A stretch of 64,000 nucleotides of DNA from Glandiceps talaboti (GCF_964340395.1 NC_135563.1:5927922-5991921); one strand, 5' to 3'; counted from the first letter of the stretch, positions 28,851 to 47,465 are shown. The notes: a model not told the origin generated them from the sequence alone. Program-made: numbers and translations.

Positions 28851-30453
28851 ATGGATTCCAAGAGCTATCATATTGAGGAGAACAACAGTACCAGTAGCGA
28901 GATTATTTCGTCCATATTACCTGGCTTACAATCAACTCCAAAATATGTATGTATCTCACTGGTATATGTTTGACACACTCGGATTTTAGTTCTTTGATAA
29001 GATTACTATGGAAAGTCCATACTACCAACTATATTGGGCAGATCCTCGATTCTGAAGGTACGTGCTGTTAAGTTTTTTTTCCAATGAGTACTGCAATTGT
29101 CCCTAGCAGCTCAGACCACTCATATAGTGGTCTGAGCTAGCAGACAATATCACGCTACACAAAAAAGCAGGGAGGGCATGGTCATGAATAAGAAAACGTA
29201 GTTACTTCTTTGCCAGTTGTGGGTTCTTTTCGATTTGCGACCGATTTTCGGTCTATAATTTTAGGTGTAATGTTATTTTCTAGTTTGTGATAACGTTTCA
29301 GATAATATAGTGTCATCTTTGGGAGAATCTGTGTCAGTGTTGTCTGAACTTGGAGCTGGTAGTTCTACAAAGACACAATACATCATAGAGGCATTACTGA
29401 AGCGAAGTGAAAGATTAACATTCGTACCAATAGATGTAGCTGAAGGTAAGTTTTGAGTGTTGATACCTTACATTATAAAGTTTAAATTTGAATGCACCTC
29501 CCTGAATGCATTTCCATGAAATCAAAGTTCTTCAATTTTCGGCATTTGAAAGCATGAAGCTGGTCCTTTTGGAATAATAAAAGAAATGGGAGAGGAGTAA
29601 CACATTTAACAATTTTATATCCGAGGGGCATTCTACGTTAAACTTGATGTGTGTCTATTTCTTTAGTTTTGTCAAATTGAATATATAAATGGAGGGGGGG
29701 GATTTACTCTCTACACCCCCGTACAAAGACACAAAATTGTTAACTGATACATTTCCATTAACATGAACAATTTTCCTCTGCTAATAGCTCTACTAATTGC
29801 CTCTAATAGCTTGATTATTCTACAATATAATGCATTACTAGGTAGTGTGAATGGTTAGCTGCAATTTTATATTGCAAATAGAGACCCGTCATTTCTCATT
29901 TGATCTTTAGTCAGATTCAAAATAAACTATAATTGCTTATTTGGCTTAAGTGATGTTAGATTTGAAACATTCATCATCTGTCAGTATTCATAAAAACATA
30001 TTTGATCCTCTAAAGAGTCATCCATATTCTTTTTAATAAATAGTATTACTGTGTAAGGATGGTTTAATTTTAGGCAACCCCCTCTTCCATCTATCTGAGT
30101 AGTGAATACCATCCCGGGGGATGGGGAAGCCAGCAAATTCATTTACCCCTACTCCATATTATGAATAGAAAACTGTCTATCTGTGGCAGGTGAAAATGGT
30201 GGATTTCTCGTTGGAAAAGACCTGTGCAGAGATGAGAACCTACTGCAAATGTATGATCATCTGGGCACTTTGGGAACCTTTTCCATGAGTGCTTTAGATC
30301 GATTAAACAGAGAGTTCATTGCTAATTTACGACATGAAGATTTCACCGTGCACTGCAAGTATGTCAAAAGTGATGACAAATGTTTATTTATTAACAAATC
30401 TCAATACATACAGATTGGTTTGATGAGTACAGTAGATCAAACAGTTCACTTAG
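28851..30453 (+). pseudogene. egtD-like: EgtD-like methyltransferase pseudogene, copy A
   Basis: Exon 1 (28851-29067) starts at an ATG but has a 4-base insertion after CCAAAATAT, a TAG where the intact copy has GAG, a 1-base deletion, and a lost donor (GT to TT at 29068). Exon 2 (29302-29445) is open and keeps LSELGAGSSTKTQYIIEALL. Exon 3 is absent: the sequence diverges from copy B right after AACAATTTTCCTCTGCT. Exon 4 (30190-30453) is open with a 3-base deletion, but its donor is also GT to TT at 30454. No exon 5 was found. This is a clear pseudogene. Confidence 0.9.
29103..29143. repeat. 27-nt palindrome flanked by 7-bp direct repeats
   Basis: CTAGCAG at 29103-29109 is followed by an 11-bp inverted repeat (CTCAGACCACT, loop CATAT, AGTGGTCTGAG; 29110-29136) and a second CTAGCAG (29137-29143). 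Copy B at about 40507 has a single CTAGCAG and no palindrome. Confidence 0.9.
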
Positions 30454-30971
30454 TTAGGTAGTACAAATTACTATCGGTCACTCAAATAGGTTGTAAAGGT
30501 CATTGTACTCTGCAAGCATAATTACAGTTTGTGGTGCAGATAAAATTGTAGTGACGATAGTACTACTAGTAGTAGGGTGGTGGCGTTAGGGACGTTTTCC
30601 TATCAGGAACTATTAAACATTTGCTCAACTTGTCAACTCCCATGTAATGATTCATTGCTTAAAGTACGATAGTGCTTTCTTATAAAATAATTTGTAACAT
30701 CAGGATTTAGAGTCGGACAGATTATTGCCTGAATCAGGATAATTTACGCAGCATATGAAACAAAATTGTGTGTGGAGGGGGGGGGGGGGTGTTTTTAAAG
30801 TTACCAGGGGGGGGGGGGCATAGGGACAGGTAGTATTTTTTCGACTGCTTATTTGATTAACAGGCTAAAAATAATAATGCTGTGACTTGAATATATTTCC
30901 CCTACATATATAGTATATGGTATACAATACATTTGTAGTGTGCTTTGTGTGATGTTTTCCTTTTTATATTT

Positions 30972-31074
<103 letters not shown>

Positions 31075-32969
31075 GTGTATATGCCTTAACGTCATTTTCT
31101 AGCTGACAATTAAAAAGATGGATGTTATACATGCCCCAACGTTGTTCACTAACTGACCATTAAAACGGTGGATGTTTAAACATGTCTACCTATTCCAAAT
31201 AGAAACGTGTGAGCAAAATACAATAAATACTAAAAATGAATACAAGTTACAACTCGGCTTCGGCATTTGTGTTATCTATAGCCTCAAATTGTGCAAGTCT
31301 CTTAGTTTCGTATGTTTTAATTCGACATTATTTTTCACTTCTCTGGCGACTTGACTTGTGACCGGGTGTGCTACATTTGTAATTAAGGTAACGTATGTTC
31401 ACTTATTTTTTGTTGCATATCACAATACATGTATTGCACTACTAGGGGTATTATTATTTAAGACAATTCTTTTACAAACAGCAGCAAAGAGCAAAGTAGC
31501 CAGAAAAAGAAGAAAAAAGTTTCATATCACCACAAAAAAAGAGTCAATTGATCAATATCACACACAAAATAACTTTTATTGCACCACAAAAAATGATCAT
31601 TCAATCGATCAATCAACCAATTACATGCTCGCTGAACCCTTTGTTTCATAGTAGAGAAAAATTCACTCTTCAGAGTCTTCTCTGCGAAATCTTGAAATTA
31701 CGGAAATTGATGGGGAACATAAAAGAATTACTTATCAGTCTCTGCATCATTCCTTTAGCAGTACTGGAAAGGGGACTTTCAATCTGCCTGGATAAATTAC
31801 CCTTTTTAAGGTTTCATACTTTATTTGCCAGAATTAACTGTTTTGATATTGTCGATTATTTTAGTGGACTTGGTTTAGCATTGTTGAAGCTCTTAAATTT
31901 GGAATAAATCCCCCATGATAATGGTACTTTAATTCAATAATAAATGTAATTTCCATCCAAACTGTAACCTTACATTCTTAGTGGGGTCAATTTATCTGTA
32001 CAGGAAATAGCATACTACCAAACCAGAAACACTGTAAATTTTGAATTAGACAACGTGATGTTTTTTTGTATACATTTACACAATATTTATAATATGGTTA
32101 CGAATTACACAAACAATATACAGGCACTGATAGCGCGAACACACATGAAGTGTTATATTTTTATGTCACTGTGAACGAACACAAATAAACAGTTTTGGGT
32201 TTGAATCTTCCTTGATTCATCCAACAGCGATGTCGAAGGTACAGCTCTGTTTACAATTCAAGGCTATTCTTTCCATAGCAAATTGTCGCTTCAAAATGAA
32301 TTGCGGAATAACGCTAGTGTCTGTGTGCAATGAGATAATTATATCAAACAACATTTTAACCAAAGACAACGTCGAACACAATTATTGAAAGAAATATCTT
32401 CAAATAGTGGATCTTAAACTGCGTACCTAGTTTAATAGTTTTTCAGGGGCACCAAATATTCCAAAAAGAGATCTGCCGTTTTATCAGTATGAAATGTTTT
32501 AATATAAGGAACAAGATGTAAATGAGATCGAGCGCATCTTCGGAGTCACTGCATGCAGCATAGCAGGCGACCTCACGTTGAACGACTTTTTCTTTTTTTT
32601 CTTTTTTTTTAAGTTTCACTCGCTGACATTATAATTGCGACTTGCTTCAAATAAAGGAGACTTTCAAGACTACTGTTACTCGCGGAAAATGCACAGTGCA
32701 TGTGCGCACTTCTTTTGTACTTTCCCGCACAAAGAATTTTTATTTGCTGCAAAAAGTAACAATTTTTAACTGGACACATTTTAATTCAAAGTTAATCAGG
32801 CATACAATAGCGATATAAGATATATATTAGCCATGAGTCAGTGTACAGTCACTTTAGTGAACTATCCATTGAAATCGCGCATGCTAGGAATCGTCACGTA
32901 AATAACGATTTTAATAGCATCGCTATGTATTCAAAAAGTAGCTTTTTTTCTTGCTTTTTTCCAAAATCT

Positions 32970-33010
32970 CAGGGGGGGGGGGGGGGGGCAGCTGCCCCCC
33001 TTGCCCCCCG
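32970..33010. repeat. G-run with GGGGGGCAGCTGCCCCCC palindrome
   Basis: A run of about 17 G passes into GCAGCTGC and then C-rich sequence, giving an 18-bp perfect palindrome. Such sequence can form a hairpin or quadruplex and is prone to assembly error. Confidence 0.85.
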
Positions 33011-33192
33011 CATGCTACGGTACTGAAGATTACGGTCCGAGGAGGGAAATGACATTCTATCGATTCATTGCAATGCTGTACCATTGTCTTGTTTAGCAGC
33101 TGTTACAGCGGTAGCGAGATAGTGCTACGGAAGTCGACTTTGCACTAACTCCGACCGACACGCCACTCAAGCAATAGATGTTTTGTTGAGTC

Positions 33193-33553
33193 ATGATGGG
33201 TGAATGGTTAGCGTGACCGGCTTGGAATCTACAGGTTGCAGGTTCGAGCCCCGTCGCTGCTTGCTGTTTGTTTCTGAGTGGCTAAAGTCCTTGGGCAAGA
33301 TTTGAACCACGACTGTGCCTCAGTCAACCCAGCTGTATAACTGGGGACCTGGTAGGATGTAGGTTGCAATGTGAAGGCTTTAATCCTATGCGCTTAAATG
33401 GCTGCAATGGATTGTATGCTCCCCGAGGAGTTGAGGAAGACTAAAGGGCCGTTGTGCCGTTCTGATCCGAGCCAGGGGAATAATTGTAAAGTGCTTTGAG
33501 CACGGAGTGGGAAAGCGCTATATAAGAAACCAACATTATTAACATTATTATTA
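33193..33553 (+). mobile_element. tRNA-derived SINE
   Basis: The head has a near A box (TGGTTAGCGTGA, about 33206) and a perfect B box (GGTTCGAGCCC, 33241-33251). The body includes GTCCTTGGGCAAGATTTGAA and the tail AAGCGCTATATAAGAAACC followed by ATTATT repeats. The layout is that of deuterostome-type tRNA SINEs with a conserved 3' domain. The family name is not certain. Confidence 0.85.
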
Positions 33554-34158
33554 TGTTTTGGACACCCTTTTCTACCTTCCCGCCACTGCAGCTAGCATAT
33601 TTATATAGTAATAAAATTCACGTATAAAATGTGTGATAGTGAGGCGTAGATATATATTCAAATATGCAAATGGTAGACGTTCTACCTGAAACAAAAACAG
33701 AAATATTCAAACCTCACGAAAAGTGCCTTCATATTTACCATGGCACAGAGATCGTGCTCCGATCCGACACGTTTTCAACTAGTGCCTCCTCAGAGTACGG
33801 AGTCTATATAACTACATGTAAAGCTATTGCACACCATTATTTCAGATTCCGATTGCGGAGTCAATTTTTACTCTTTATCACAATGCTATATGATATGACA
33901 GTTTGTTGTGTCATATGTCCCTCCTAACAGCAACTCCATGCGCCTAAGAGTGGCCCTATATTTTTTCTCTTTCTCATTACTGTACCATTACAAATAGGCT
34001 TATGGGTCGGTCGGTCGGTCGATTAAAAAAGTCATCATCATGTAGTTGCTACTCTTCTCTTTTCCTCCTTGATGTTTTCTCTTTGTTGTTGATGTCGGAG
34101 GGTTGAAACTTTGTATTGGGTCGGCCGGATAATGAAAACAAAAACAGAAAAAAGAATA

Positions 34159-34765
34159 TACGGTGGCCCACAGGTGACAGACGAAAACTAAATTTGTGCT
34201 ATAAATAATTGATTTTTGAGGGCAAAGTATTTAATAAAAGGATAACACTTTTATTTCATACGACAAAACATTAATTTCTTGGGTCAATATAGAAATATCA
34301 AAGCAAAAAACTACAATTTCTGTGACAAATAAATTCTTTTTACGGAGCAGAAAATTAATTTGCGAAACGAAAACTTTTATTCGTGTGGCCCAACCTTTAT
34401 TTTCGAGTGATAACATTTAAGTTGCGGGATAAAATGTAAATGTCAAGCCGGAATATGAATTTAAGTCCCTTACAATCTTATACTCTGACTGCAGAAACAA
34501 CATTTGTCACTATACAACCTCCTTTTCTTATCGACGAGATTTACTTAACACAGGATGCAACATTAATGTTTGGGGACGAAACATTAATACGCGAGGACAA
34601 AACTTTCTTTTTGCTTGACGGAAGTTGGACTGCATGACGGAAATTGATTATATATCCCACAATCCTCGGCACACTCTTGGCGGCTATTTCAACTTCGCGA
34701 CCAGCACTATATCTGATCATGTCAAGTGGTAAACACATCAATTGTTTCCAGTGTATAATTTTTTC
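34159..34765 (+). repeat. FB1 left inverted arm with 21-bp degenerate repeats
   Basis: From about 34240 to 34640 the arm reads as 21-mers such as CATTAATGTTTGGGGACGAA+A and CATTAATACGCGAGGACAAA+A, and ATTAATTTGCGAAACGAAAA+C. Because 21 is a multiple of three, open frames with a 7-residue period appear on both strands (for example EINVLSY / EIKVLSF). These are not genes. Confidence 0.88.
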
Positions 34766-35330
<565 letters not shown>

Positions 35331-36539
35331 CTTTATCATCCGTTATCATAACAATTTAAAGCACACTGTGGGAGAGGAACCCCTCCGATACCCTCCCCAC
35401 AAGCTATCATGGATGATGCTGTTTCTACCCAAATCAAAATTGAAAGAAAAAACCCTGCTGGCCAAGTATTTCAAAGTGTAGATTACAGCCCAATGTAAGA
35501 CATTTTGTTGCATCTATTTGGGTAATGAAATTTTAAATCTTATATTGTAATGTATGGACGCTGAAGTCGATTGTCACTTTTATTCTAATGCAGTGTACCA
35601 TATAGTTGTACGGAAGTGGGGGTGGGTTATAATTACACATATTAAAATGTGTCGGGGGTTACGAAAATTATGGGGGGGGGGCCTACGAATTCTTTTGACC
35701 AAAATATTTTCTTTCCCCCCCCCCTCCTCCCTGCCGTACATTCTAACCGTAGCCTTATGTGATGAATACCCGTGACATTACCCAACCCAATGATTAAGAG
35801 GACGCTTTAAAGTTCCACAAAGATCTTGTAAACATTTGGCATTTGAGATGAGGGACATACATGTGGGTATAATAAATCTGATGGCACGGGTTCCTGCAAC
35901 ATGACGATCGCGCAAACATAATAATCACTCCCGTGTTTTGTTATAGAAGTCAAAATGCCGCGTGAATCCATAGCAATTAAAAAGTGTTTTTTCAATGTCC
36001 ATAAATAAAACCAGTTATCAGTACATTGTAAATGACATTTCGTCCTATAAGTATCTTTTAAAGTTTTGGTTGTGTGTTAACGTGGGCAAGTAGTAACGAT
36101 ATGAATACATAAAAACAATGGGTGAATCTCAATTATAGATCTTGATAAAACTAACTTCCTTTTTTCCAAGGGATTTTGTTTACGGAATCTTTTGATTTCA
36201 TTGTATGTAAGAGGCATCTCAAAGTATTCATTTTAGCAATAAATAGAATCAAGAAAAGATGCTATTGTTTGCAGCGTGAACAGCGCCACCAGGCGACTAA
36301 ACTGAGAACATATACAATAGCGTCATTGATGTGTATTGTAACACAATTCTAACTTTTTAAGGACTGGTGGTTATATTAATTGTCTTTTCAAAAGTTGGAG
36401 TCCATTATCCCCATGGAAAGTGAAAATCTCATTTTTGACATCAATTTCTTATATTGGGAGCATACATCACAATACATCATGGCCTTTTAATAGTACATGT
36501 TTTGCGTGTGATTAAAGTTGGTGATTAGATCAAATTGTA

Positions 36540-37446
36540 CTGAATGCTGGTGCTTCCCAAGGTTGCGTGTTGTCACCAACATTATTTTCAATTTATACTG
36601 ATCACATGAGATGTAATTCTGCAATAAGTTGTCTGTTTAAATTTGCCGATGACATGGCACTTGTTGGTCTGTTACTTGATGAAGCTCTTTAGCTGAATAT
36701 TTTAAAGAATTGGTGTAAAGACTGCTTCTTAGAAATGAATGTTTCAAAAACAAAATAATTAGTTGTAGCACATAAAGTAACTGACCAATTTACACCTGTA
36801 TCAATGAATGGAGACTCTGTTGAAGTTGTTACTAGTTTCAAATACCTTGGGTCAATTCTTGATGGCAAGCTCTCCTTCGCCGAAAACACAGACTATATTG
36901 CGAAAAAAGCTCAACAGAGACTATATCTCCTTAGGAAATTAAAGTCATTCGATGTCAGTCAGAACGTGCTGCAATTAGTGTATAGGTCTATTATTGAAAG
37001 TGTTTTGACTTTCAATATAATCTTTTGGTATGGTAATCTCACGGTTAAAAACAAGAGTAAACTTTGTCGTATTGTAAATACAGCAGAGAAGATCATTGGC
37101 TGTCGTCAAACAACACTGGCATGTCATTATCATACGGCAGTTAACAGGAAAGGCCAGAAAGTAGTCAACGATTATATGCACCCCTTACATAATTCTTTCA
37201 CTAAGCTCCCATCTGGTCGCCATCACAGAATGCCTCTTGCAAGGAAAAACCTTTTTTAAAAATCGTTCGTTCCAACAGCTGTGTCTATTTTAAACTCACT
37301 GTAAAGTCCTTTTAAACTCACTGTATGTATATGTATATATTGTACTTGTGTAAATTGTTTGTAAATTGTGTTTTGAGCCGAAAGACAAATTTCCGGATAA
37401 TAAATTTATTGAATTGAATTGAATTGAATTGAATTGAATTGAATTG
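36540..37446 (+). mobile_element. 5'-truncated LINE fragment (Rex1/CR1-like), degenerate
   Basis: The frame begins near GASQGCVLSPTLFSIYTDHM and has the FADD catalytic box (KFADDMALVGL). It continues with the RT C-terminal part (VEVVTSFKYLGSILDGKL, KKAQQRLYLLRKLKSFDVSQ, RSIIESVLTFNIIFWYG) and RSFVPTAVSILNSL-like sequence near the end. In-frame stops occur at 36690 and 36756. The 3' end is TAATAAATTTATTGAATTG with a (TTGAA)n tail to 37446. It is nested inside FB1. Confidence 0.85.
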
Positions 37447-37465
37447 AACAGACAGACAGACAGCC

Positions 37466-37554
<89 letters not shown>

Positions 37555-37571
37555 GGCAGGCAGGCAGGCAG
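37447..37571. repeat. (CAGA)n microsatellite at inner end of FB1 right arm
   Basis: This mirrors the TCTG run that ends the left arm, so both arms carried the tetranucleotide before the interior was filled. Confidence 0.95.
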
Positions 37572-38182
37572 AGAAAAAAAATTATGCACTGGAAACAATT
37601 GATGTGTTTACCACTTGACATGATCAGATATAGTGCTGGTCGCGAAGTTGAAATAGCCGCCAAGAGTGTGCCGAGGATTGTGGGATATATAATCAATTTC
37701 CGTCATGCAGTCCAACTTCCGTCAAGCACAAAGAAAGTTTTGTCCTCGCGTATTAATGTTTCGTCCCCAAACATTAATGTTACATCCTGTGTTAAGTAAA
37801 TCTCGTCGATAAGAAAAGGAGGTTGTATAGTGACAAATGTTGTTTCTGCAGTCAGAGTATAAGATTGTAAGGGACTTAAATTCATATTCCGGCTTGACAT
37901 TTACATTTTATCCCGCAACTTAAATGTTATCACTCGAAAATAAAGGTTGAGCCACACGAATAAAAGTTTTCGTTTCGCAAATTAATTTTCTGCTCCGTAA
38001 AAAGAATTTATTTGTCACAGAAATTGTAGTTTTTTTGCTTTGATATTTCTATATTGACCCAAGAAATTAATGTTTTGTCGTATGAAATAAAAGTGTTATC
38101 CTTTTATTAAATATTTTGCCCTCAAAAATCAATTATTTATAGCACAAATTTAGTTTTCGTCTGTCACCTGTGGGCCGCCGTA
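37572..38182 (-). repeat. FB1 right inverted arm
   Basis: This is the reverse complement of 34159-34765 with only scattered differences, and it has the same 21-bp repeat structure. The close match between arms implies recent insertion or arm homogenisation. Confidence 0.9.
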
Positions 38183-40153
38183 AGAATAGGGTGACCCTAA
38201 TAAACTGAAGTACGTCAGACAACAATTTAGCATTTCATGGTCATCTGATTTTTTAATTTTACAGTTAGAGAAAGATCAGTACACGCGATCACGAGATATA
38301 ATGGTCAAAAAACAAATATTGATCATCTCAACTGAATATGGTAGTTGATTCAGTACATTAGGCGTCCAGCCCCTTTGTAAAAAATGAAAATAAATATAAA
38401 AATAAATGTAAACATACAGAAAACAACCGAATTTTAAGGTTATAAGCCATTACAATTGAGGAAAACATCACAGACGCAGAACTAAATGTTTCAGATGACA
38501 GTAAACATAACAAAACATCACATTTGCACTCTAAACGTGTACCATTATTTACTTTGGCCAGGAGTCAGACACGATTAGCATAGCTATTTTCTGACTCCTG
38601 TTATCCGATCTAGTTTGCTTTTCCTGTATTTACGTTTGTATTGTACTTATTTTTGATCGGGTAATAAAATATATATCATATCATATCACATAAGCTGAAT
38701 TACATGTTTTTGAGAATCCCTTTCCTTAATGTAAAACTATATGCAACATCTAGATTAGATTGTGTGTCAGAAGTACATGACATTTAAAATTTGATGAAAA
38801 ATAATATTGAGCAATAAATTACATCTAGGATATTTAAATACAAGACAAACTAGACAAATTAAATTCGTTTTCGACAAGATTGAGATCGCAATGTTGACAA
38901 ATACGTTCATTTCTTTGCAAATTCACATTTCGACCACTCTCAATACGGAGCTTGTGGTCAGAGACATGAAATTTCCTGAACTCCTGAGTTCATTATCAAT
39001 AACAAAAAGGTATTGCAATAGGTTTTGTAAAGACAGTAGGTATCTACTTTGGGTAAAGAATATATGTCTGTATGCCAATTTTGGTTATCGATGTCAAATA
39101 ACCTTTCTTTAAATTCAGAAAAGAAAATACTCTCATTACCAACACTGTTCAATCCAGGCAATCTCAACACCAAATTTCATAAACTTCCGATAAATCGTGT
39201 TCTGACGCCATGTAGGAGAATTGGAGCAAATACATATTTTCTAACTACCTTCTGTGAACGTGATTGGATATCGATGTTCACTCTTGTCCATAGCGCTGCT
39301 ATCAGCGATATCTAATCACAAACCGAATCAAGATATATGTATTCTCTCAAGTGACTATGGCGGCCTCAACCGATCAAGCCATTCAAAGCAAACTTCCTAC
39401 TGCACATGCTCAATAACCATCCCTCTGCAACAAGTTATATTTTTTTACAATGTCCTTTGTGGAAGTTAGCTTACTTCCTTTATCCTTTCAATAAAGTTCA
39501 ACTTCTGTTCAACAATTGTCAATAACACTTGACCAACAATTATAACAGCACAATGTCAATATCAGTTCCTTCTACAGGAGCACTTTATACATATGAAATG
39601 TTCATTATGTCCAAAGGTTTCCTATTGTAACAGGGATTCACTGGATGACACACATTCCAAATATTACATAATACATCAACTATGGGTTGGATATCATCCA
39701 CGTTTCTATGCAAAAGGCATTTGTAATTGTTGGCATCCTATACTTTACCTGTACCTAACCGACAACTAACCTAATTTGACATACATTAATAATAAAACCC
39801 CATATTGGTCAAAGGGATGGACTTTACCGATCCTATTTCAGAGTGCTTTAGAAGATGTTTTGCCCCAGAGTATGCTCAGATTAATTACTATATTTTCGAA
39901 TTTACTTTCAAAAAAATCTCTCTGCTTTTGAGTGACATTAAAAAATTAAATGTTCCATAGATAGACGGACAAACACAAAGACATCATAATTACAAGTGTC
40001 TTTTGCAAATATAACCAATAGTTATGGATACCAGTCTGATTAATCCATCAACAGTGAAAGATGTCTCCCTCAAATCATAGAATCCTTGCCAAAACCTTAC
40101 ATTATCAAATGCCATTGGCACTACTTTGCTATACCATTTTACCTTGTGTAGAC

Positions 40154-44489
<4,336 letters not shown>

Positions 44490-44718
44490 AATGTGTCATT
44501 GCCTAATCATTATACTGAATCTAAATGATTCTCATGCATATGCATAATTCCTTTAGCAGTATTGGAAATAAGAATTTCAATATGTCTGGATAAATTACCT
44601 TTAATTTGAGGTGTCATACTTTACATGCCAGAATTAACTCTTTTGATATTGTAGACTAATTAATGGTAAGTGGATATTTTAGTGGACTTGGTTTAGCATT
44701 ATTGAAGCTTAAATTTGG

Positions 44719-44724
44719 AATAAA
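44719..44724 (+). promoter_or_regulatory. candidate polyadenylation signal of EgtD-like B
   Basis: AATAAA occurs 230 bases after the stop and is conserved in copy A at about 31903 (TTGGAATAAATCC). Confidence 0.5.
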
Positions 44725-45120
44725 TCCACCATTATAATGCTACTTTCAATAATAAAATAAATTTACATGAAATTTGAACCTTACCTTCTTAGCGGGGTCA
44801 ACTTATCTGTACGGGGAATAGCATACTACCAAACCAGAAACACTAAAGTTTTAATTAGGCGACATGATGTGTTTTTTATACATTTACACAATATTTTGGT
44901 TACGAATTACACAAACAATATACAGGCACTGATAGCGCGAACACACATGAAATGTTATATTTTTATGTCAATGTGAACGAACACAAATAAGAGTTCACCT
45001 GTTTTTGAATCTTCCTTGATTCATCCAACAGAGACGTTCATTTGTGTTTACAGTGAGACAAAATGTGTTATTGTATCTGCTTACGCGCTTACAGTCTCTG
45101 CATTTTATTTTATTTTAGTA

Positions 45121-45197
45121 ATATTGTATTGTATTGTATTGTATTGTATTGTATTGTATTGTATTGTATTGTATTGTATTGCATTGTATTGTGTTGT
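45121..45197. repeat. (TATTG)n microsatellite
   Basis: Pentanucleotide repeat just after the end of the EgtD-like duplicated segment. Confidence 0.95.
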
Positions 45198-45655
45198 AAT
45201 TCGTAACAATAAACCTTGTGCAAAGCGTAAACATCATCGTGGAAAATCTATAGATCGCTATAGTCACTCTGGTTTGGTAGTATTTTCATCTTGAATATAT
45301 AACCTTTTCAACATTTTATGGGTTCATAATTACCTTGTGTGATTTTATAACTTGTCGATTATTCGAGACAGATATTCGAAACAGACGCCATTAGATATCT
45401 TATTTATTTGTAATGTGTGGTGGAGCCAAATTCGACTAGGGAAAGCTATTTTTTGAACTCCAAAAATGCGTATATTGTTTTGCTTATGATTACCGTATTG
45501 GTTTTTCCCCGTTTTCTTGTCTTGTTAAACTTTGCTTCCGCATTGTTTATAATTTCTTTTTGTGTGGTATGTAATGTTTTTTGGTGAATGGTAACAGGGC
45601 CCAGGTGGAAATCCGCTTTTGTTGTTTCCTGGCTACCCAGCTGTTCTTAAATAAA

Positions 45656-45658
45656 TTT

Positions 45659-45693
<35 letters not shown>

Positions 45694-45718
45694 GTAGTAG
45701 TAGTAGTAGTAGTAGTAT
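45656..45718. repeat. (CTA)n-(TAG)n perfect hairpin
   Basis: About ten ACT units are followed directly by about nine AGT units, giving a self-complementary run. A stretch of this kind can extrude as a hairpin. Confidence 0.93.
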
Positions 45719-45774
45719 ACTATAATTTTACTACGACTGACATGTAAATTTTGACTTCCAAATTCGCAATGAGT

Positions 45775-45868
45775 GAATGGATGAATGAATGAATGAATGA
45801 ACGAACGAACGAATGAATGAATGAATGAATGAATGAATGAATGAATGAATGAATGAATGAATGAATGA
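45775..45868. repeat. (GAAT)n microsatellite
   Basis: Tetranucleotide run with a short GAAC block near 45800. Confidence 0.95.
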
Positions 45869-45899
45869 AAACAACACAAAGTCTCAAACAGAATTACTG

Positions 45900-47330
45900 T
45901 TACAACAGATCATAGCTAAACGCACAAACGAGAGACAGACATCAAACCCATACAATACATGAAATAAATGAGTCAAGAATAAACAACGTACAATCTACTA
46001 TTGTCGGTGTATGTTCGACTTTGTTTTACTACAAAATGTCAAGATCGGATATTGGATCGACTAATAAACCGCTGTTGAAAGTGACCGAGGGAAAGTTGCC
46101 TACAAAATGGAGTTTGACATCTCAAAGTCTGTCATGAATCAGATTGGCACTTCTTGGGTTATTCATCAATCAAATTCGATACCGCTTCCACCTATAAGGT
46201 TGAGCTCAGAATTTACAGGGGGGGGTGTACAAAAAATTTGGGATTGAAAGAAAGTGTTAGGGTGACACTTGCGACTGAAGCTGTGAATCTGAAATAAAGA
46301 AGAATGTCCTTTAATGTAATATTATTTTGTGGTCATGTAAATCTTCATCAACGGTGGAAATTAGAAGTGAATGTACTTATTTTAACAATAGACAGTGTCC
46401 CCTCCACTGTCGTCGTTTTTTAACGTAGACTTTGCCTCATGGAACATGTTGCTGTCAAGGTCAGGAATAAGCGCGTGCTTTGCGGTTGAAAACATTTACT
46501 TTTAACCTTCTCACTCCAAAAAAATAGCATCGATAGCGTAAGAATTTTATCTTTTATTGCGATACTGTGTTGCTCATACTAACAAAACGAATTCTAGAAT
46601 GTAAGTAACAGCTAAACAATTTTCGGCTAAGCTTTGTATACCGAAATTAATGTTCGTGATTAACCATGTTAAACGCCTTCAAGTTAGAGGAGAAATCTAT
46701 TTAAAAAATACCAAGTATTAGTTGGCACTTTTCCAACTCTTCTAGTAGCGATTGTGTCGACTAATAAAGAATTTCAAAGTTTACAACTATCTTTTTCTCT
46801 AAACTGATAATGATCTTACAAAATGAGGTATTGGAATTTTAAAAGATAATTACTCACAATTCTTTCAAAGGCTTTATAAAGAACAAGCACAATAGATAAA
46901 GGTCGATAGTTACTTTCAACATTCCGTGCTGCCTTTTATGTACACAGGAAAAAAAACTTTTGCAATTTTCAGATGGTCTGATCTGGTCAGTTGACCGGAT
47001 AAAAAATTAATAAGTTAGGAAAGAGGGGTTGAAATAAAAGATTTACCCTTATTAATAAGTTTAGCAGAAATATTGTTCCAAAGTAGCTTTATGTGCATGT
47101 TTTGAAATATTCTTTTCTACACCCCACTTTGTAACGAGGTTTTGGTTTAGACAAAGAATGAGTGATTCTCTCACCTTAACAAATCTTTGATAATATCCTT
47201 TTGTTGGGTGTGGAAAAGCTCGACCTTTTTTGTTGACTTTCACTTGTTTTTGAATACTGGATTCTTTCTCTTTACTTCTACCAATAATATCATTAATAAA
47301 ATCCCAGGTCTCTCACCTTACCCACGTTAG
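45900..47330. other. intergenic region without recognised features
   Basis: No coding frame, RNA gene or repeat structure was supported here. Only short open frames without motifs are present. Confidence 0.5.
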
Positions 47331-47332
47331 AT

Positions 47333-47338
47333 GGCCAT

Positions 47339-47369
<31 letters not shown>

Positions 47370-47385
47370 TTATTTATTTATTCAT

Positions 47386-47456
<71 letters not shown>

Positions 47457-47465
47457 TTCATTTGT
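47333..47465. repeat. (TTTA)n microsatellite
   Basis: About 130 bases of TTTA units with a few CATT variants. Confidence 0.97.

Noticed and set aside
34440-34637. 65-codon frame with a near-identical partner at 37703-37900 on the other strand
   Set aside because: Both lie in the FB1 arms, and the 7-residue periodicity comes from the 21-bp DNA repeat.
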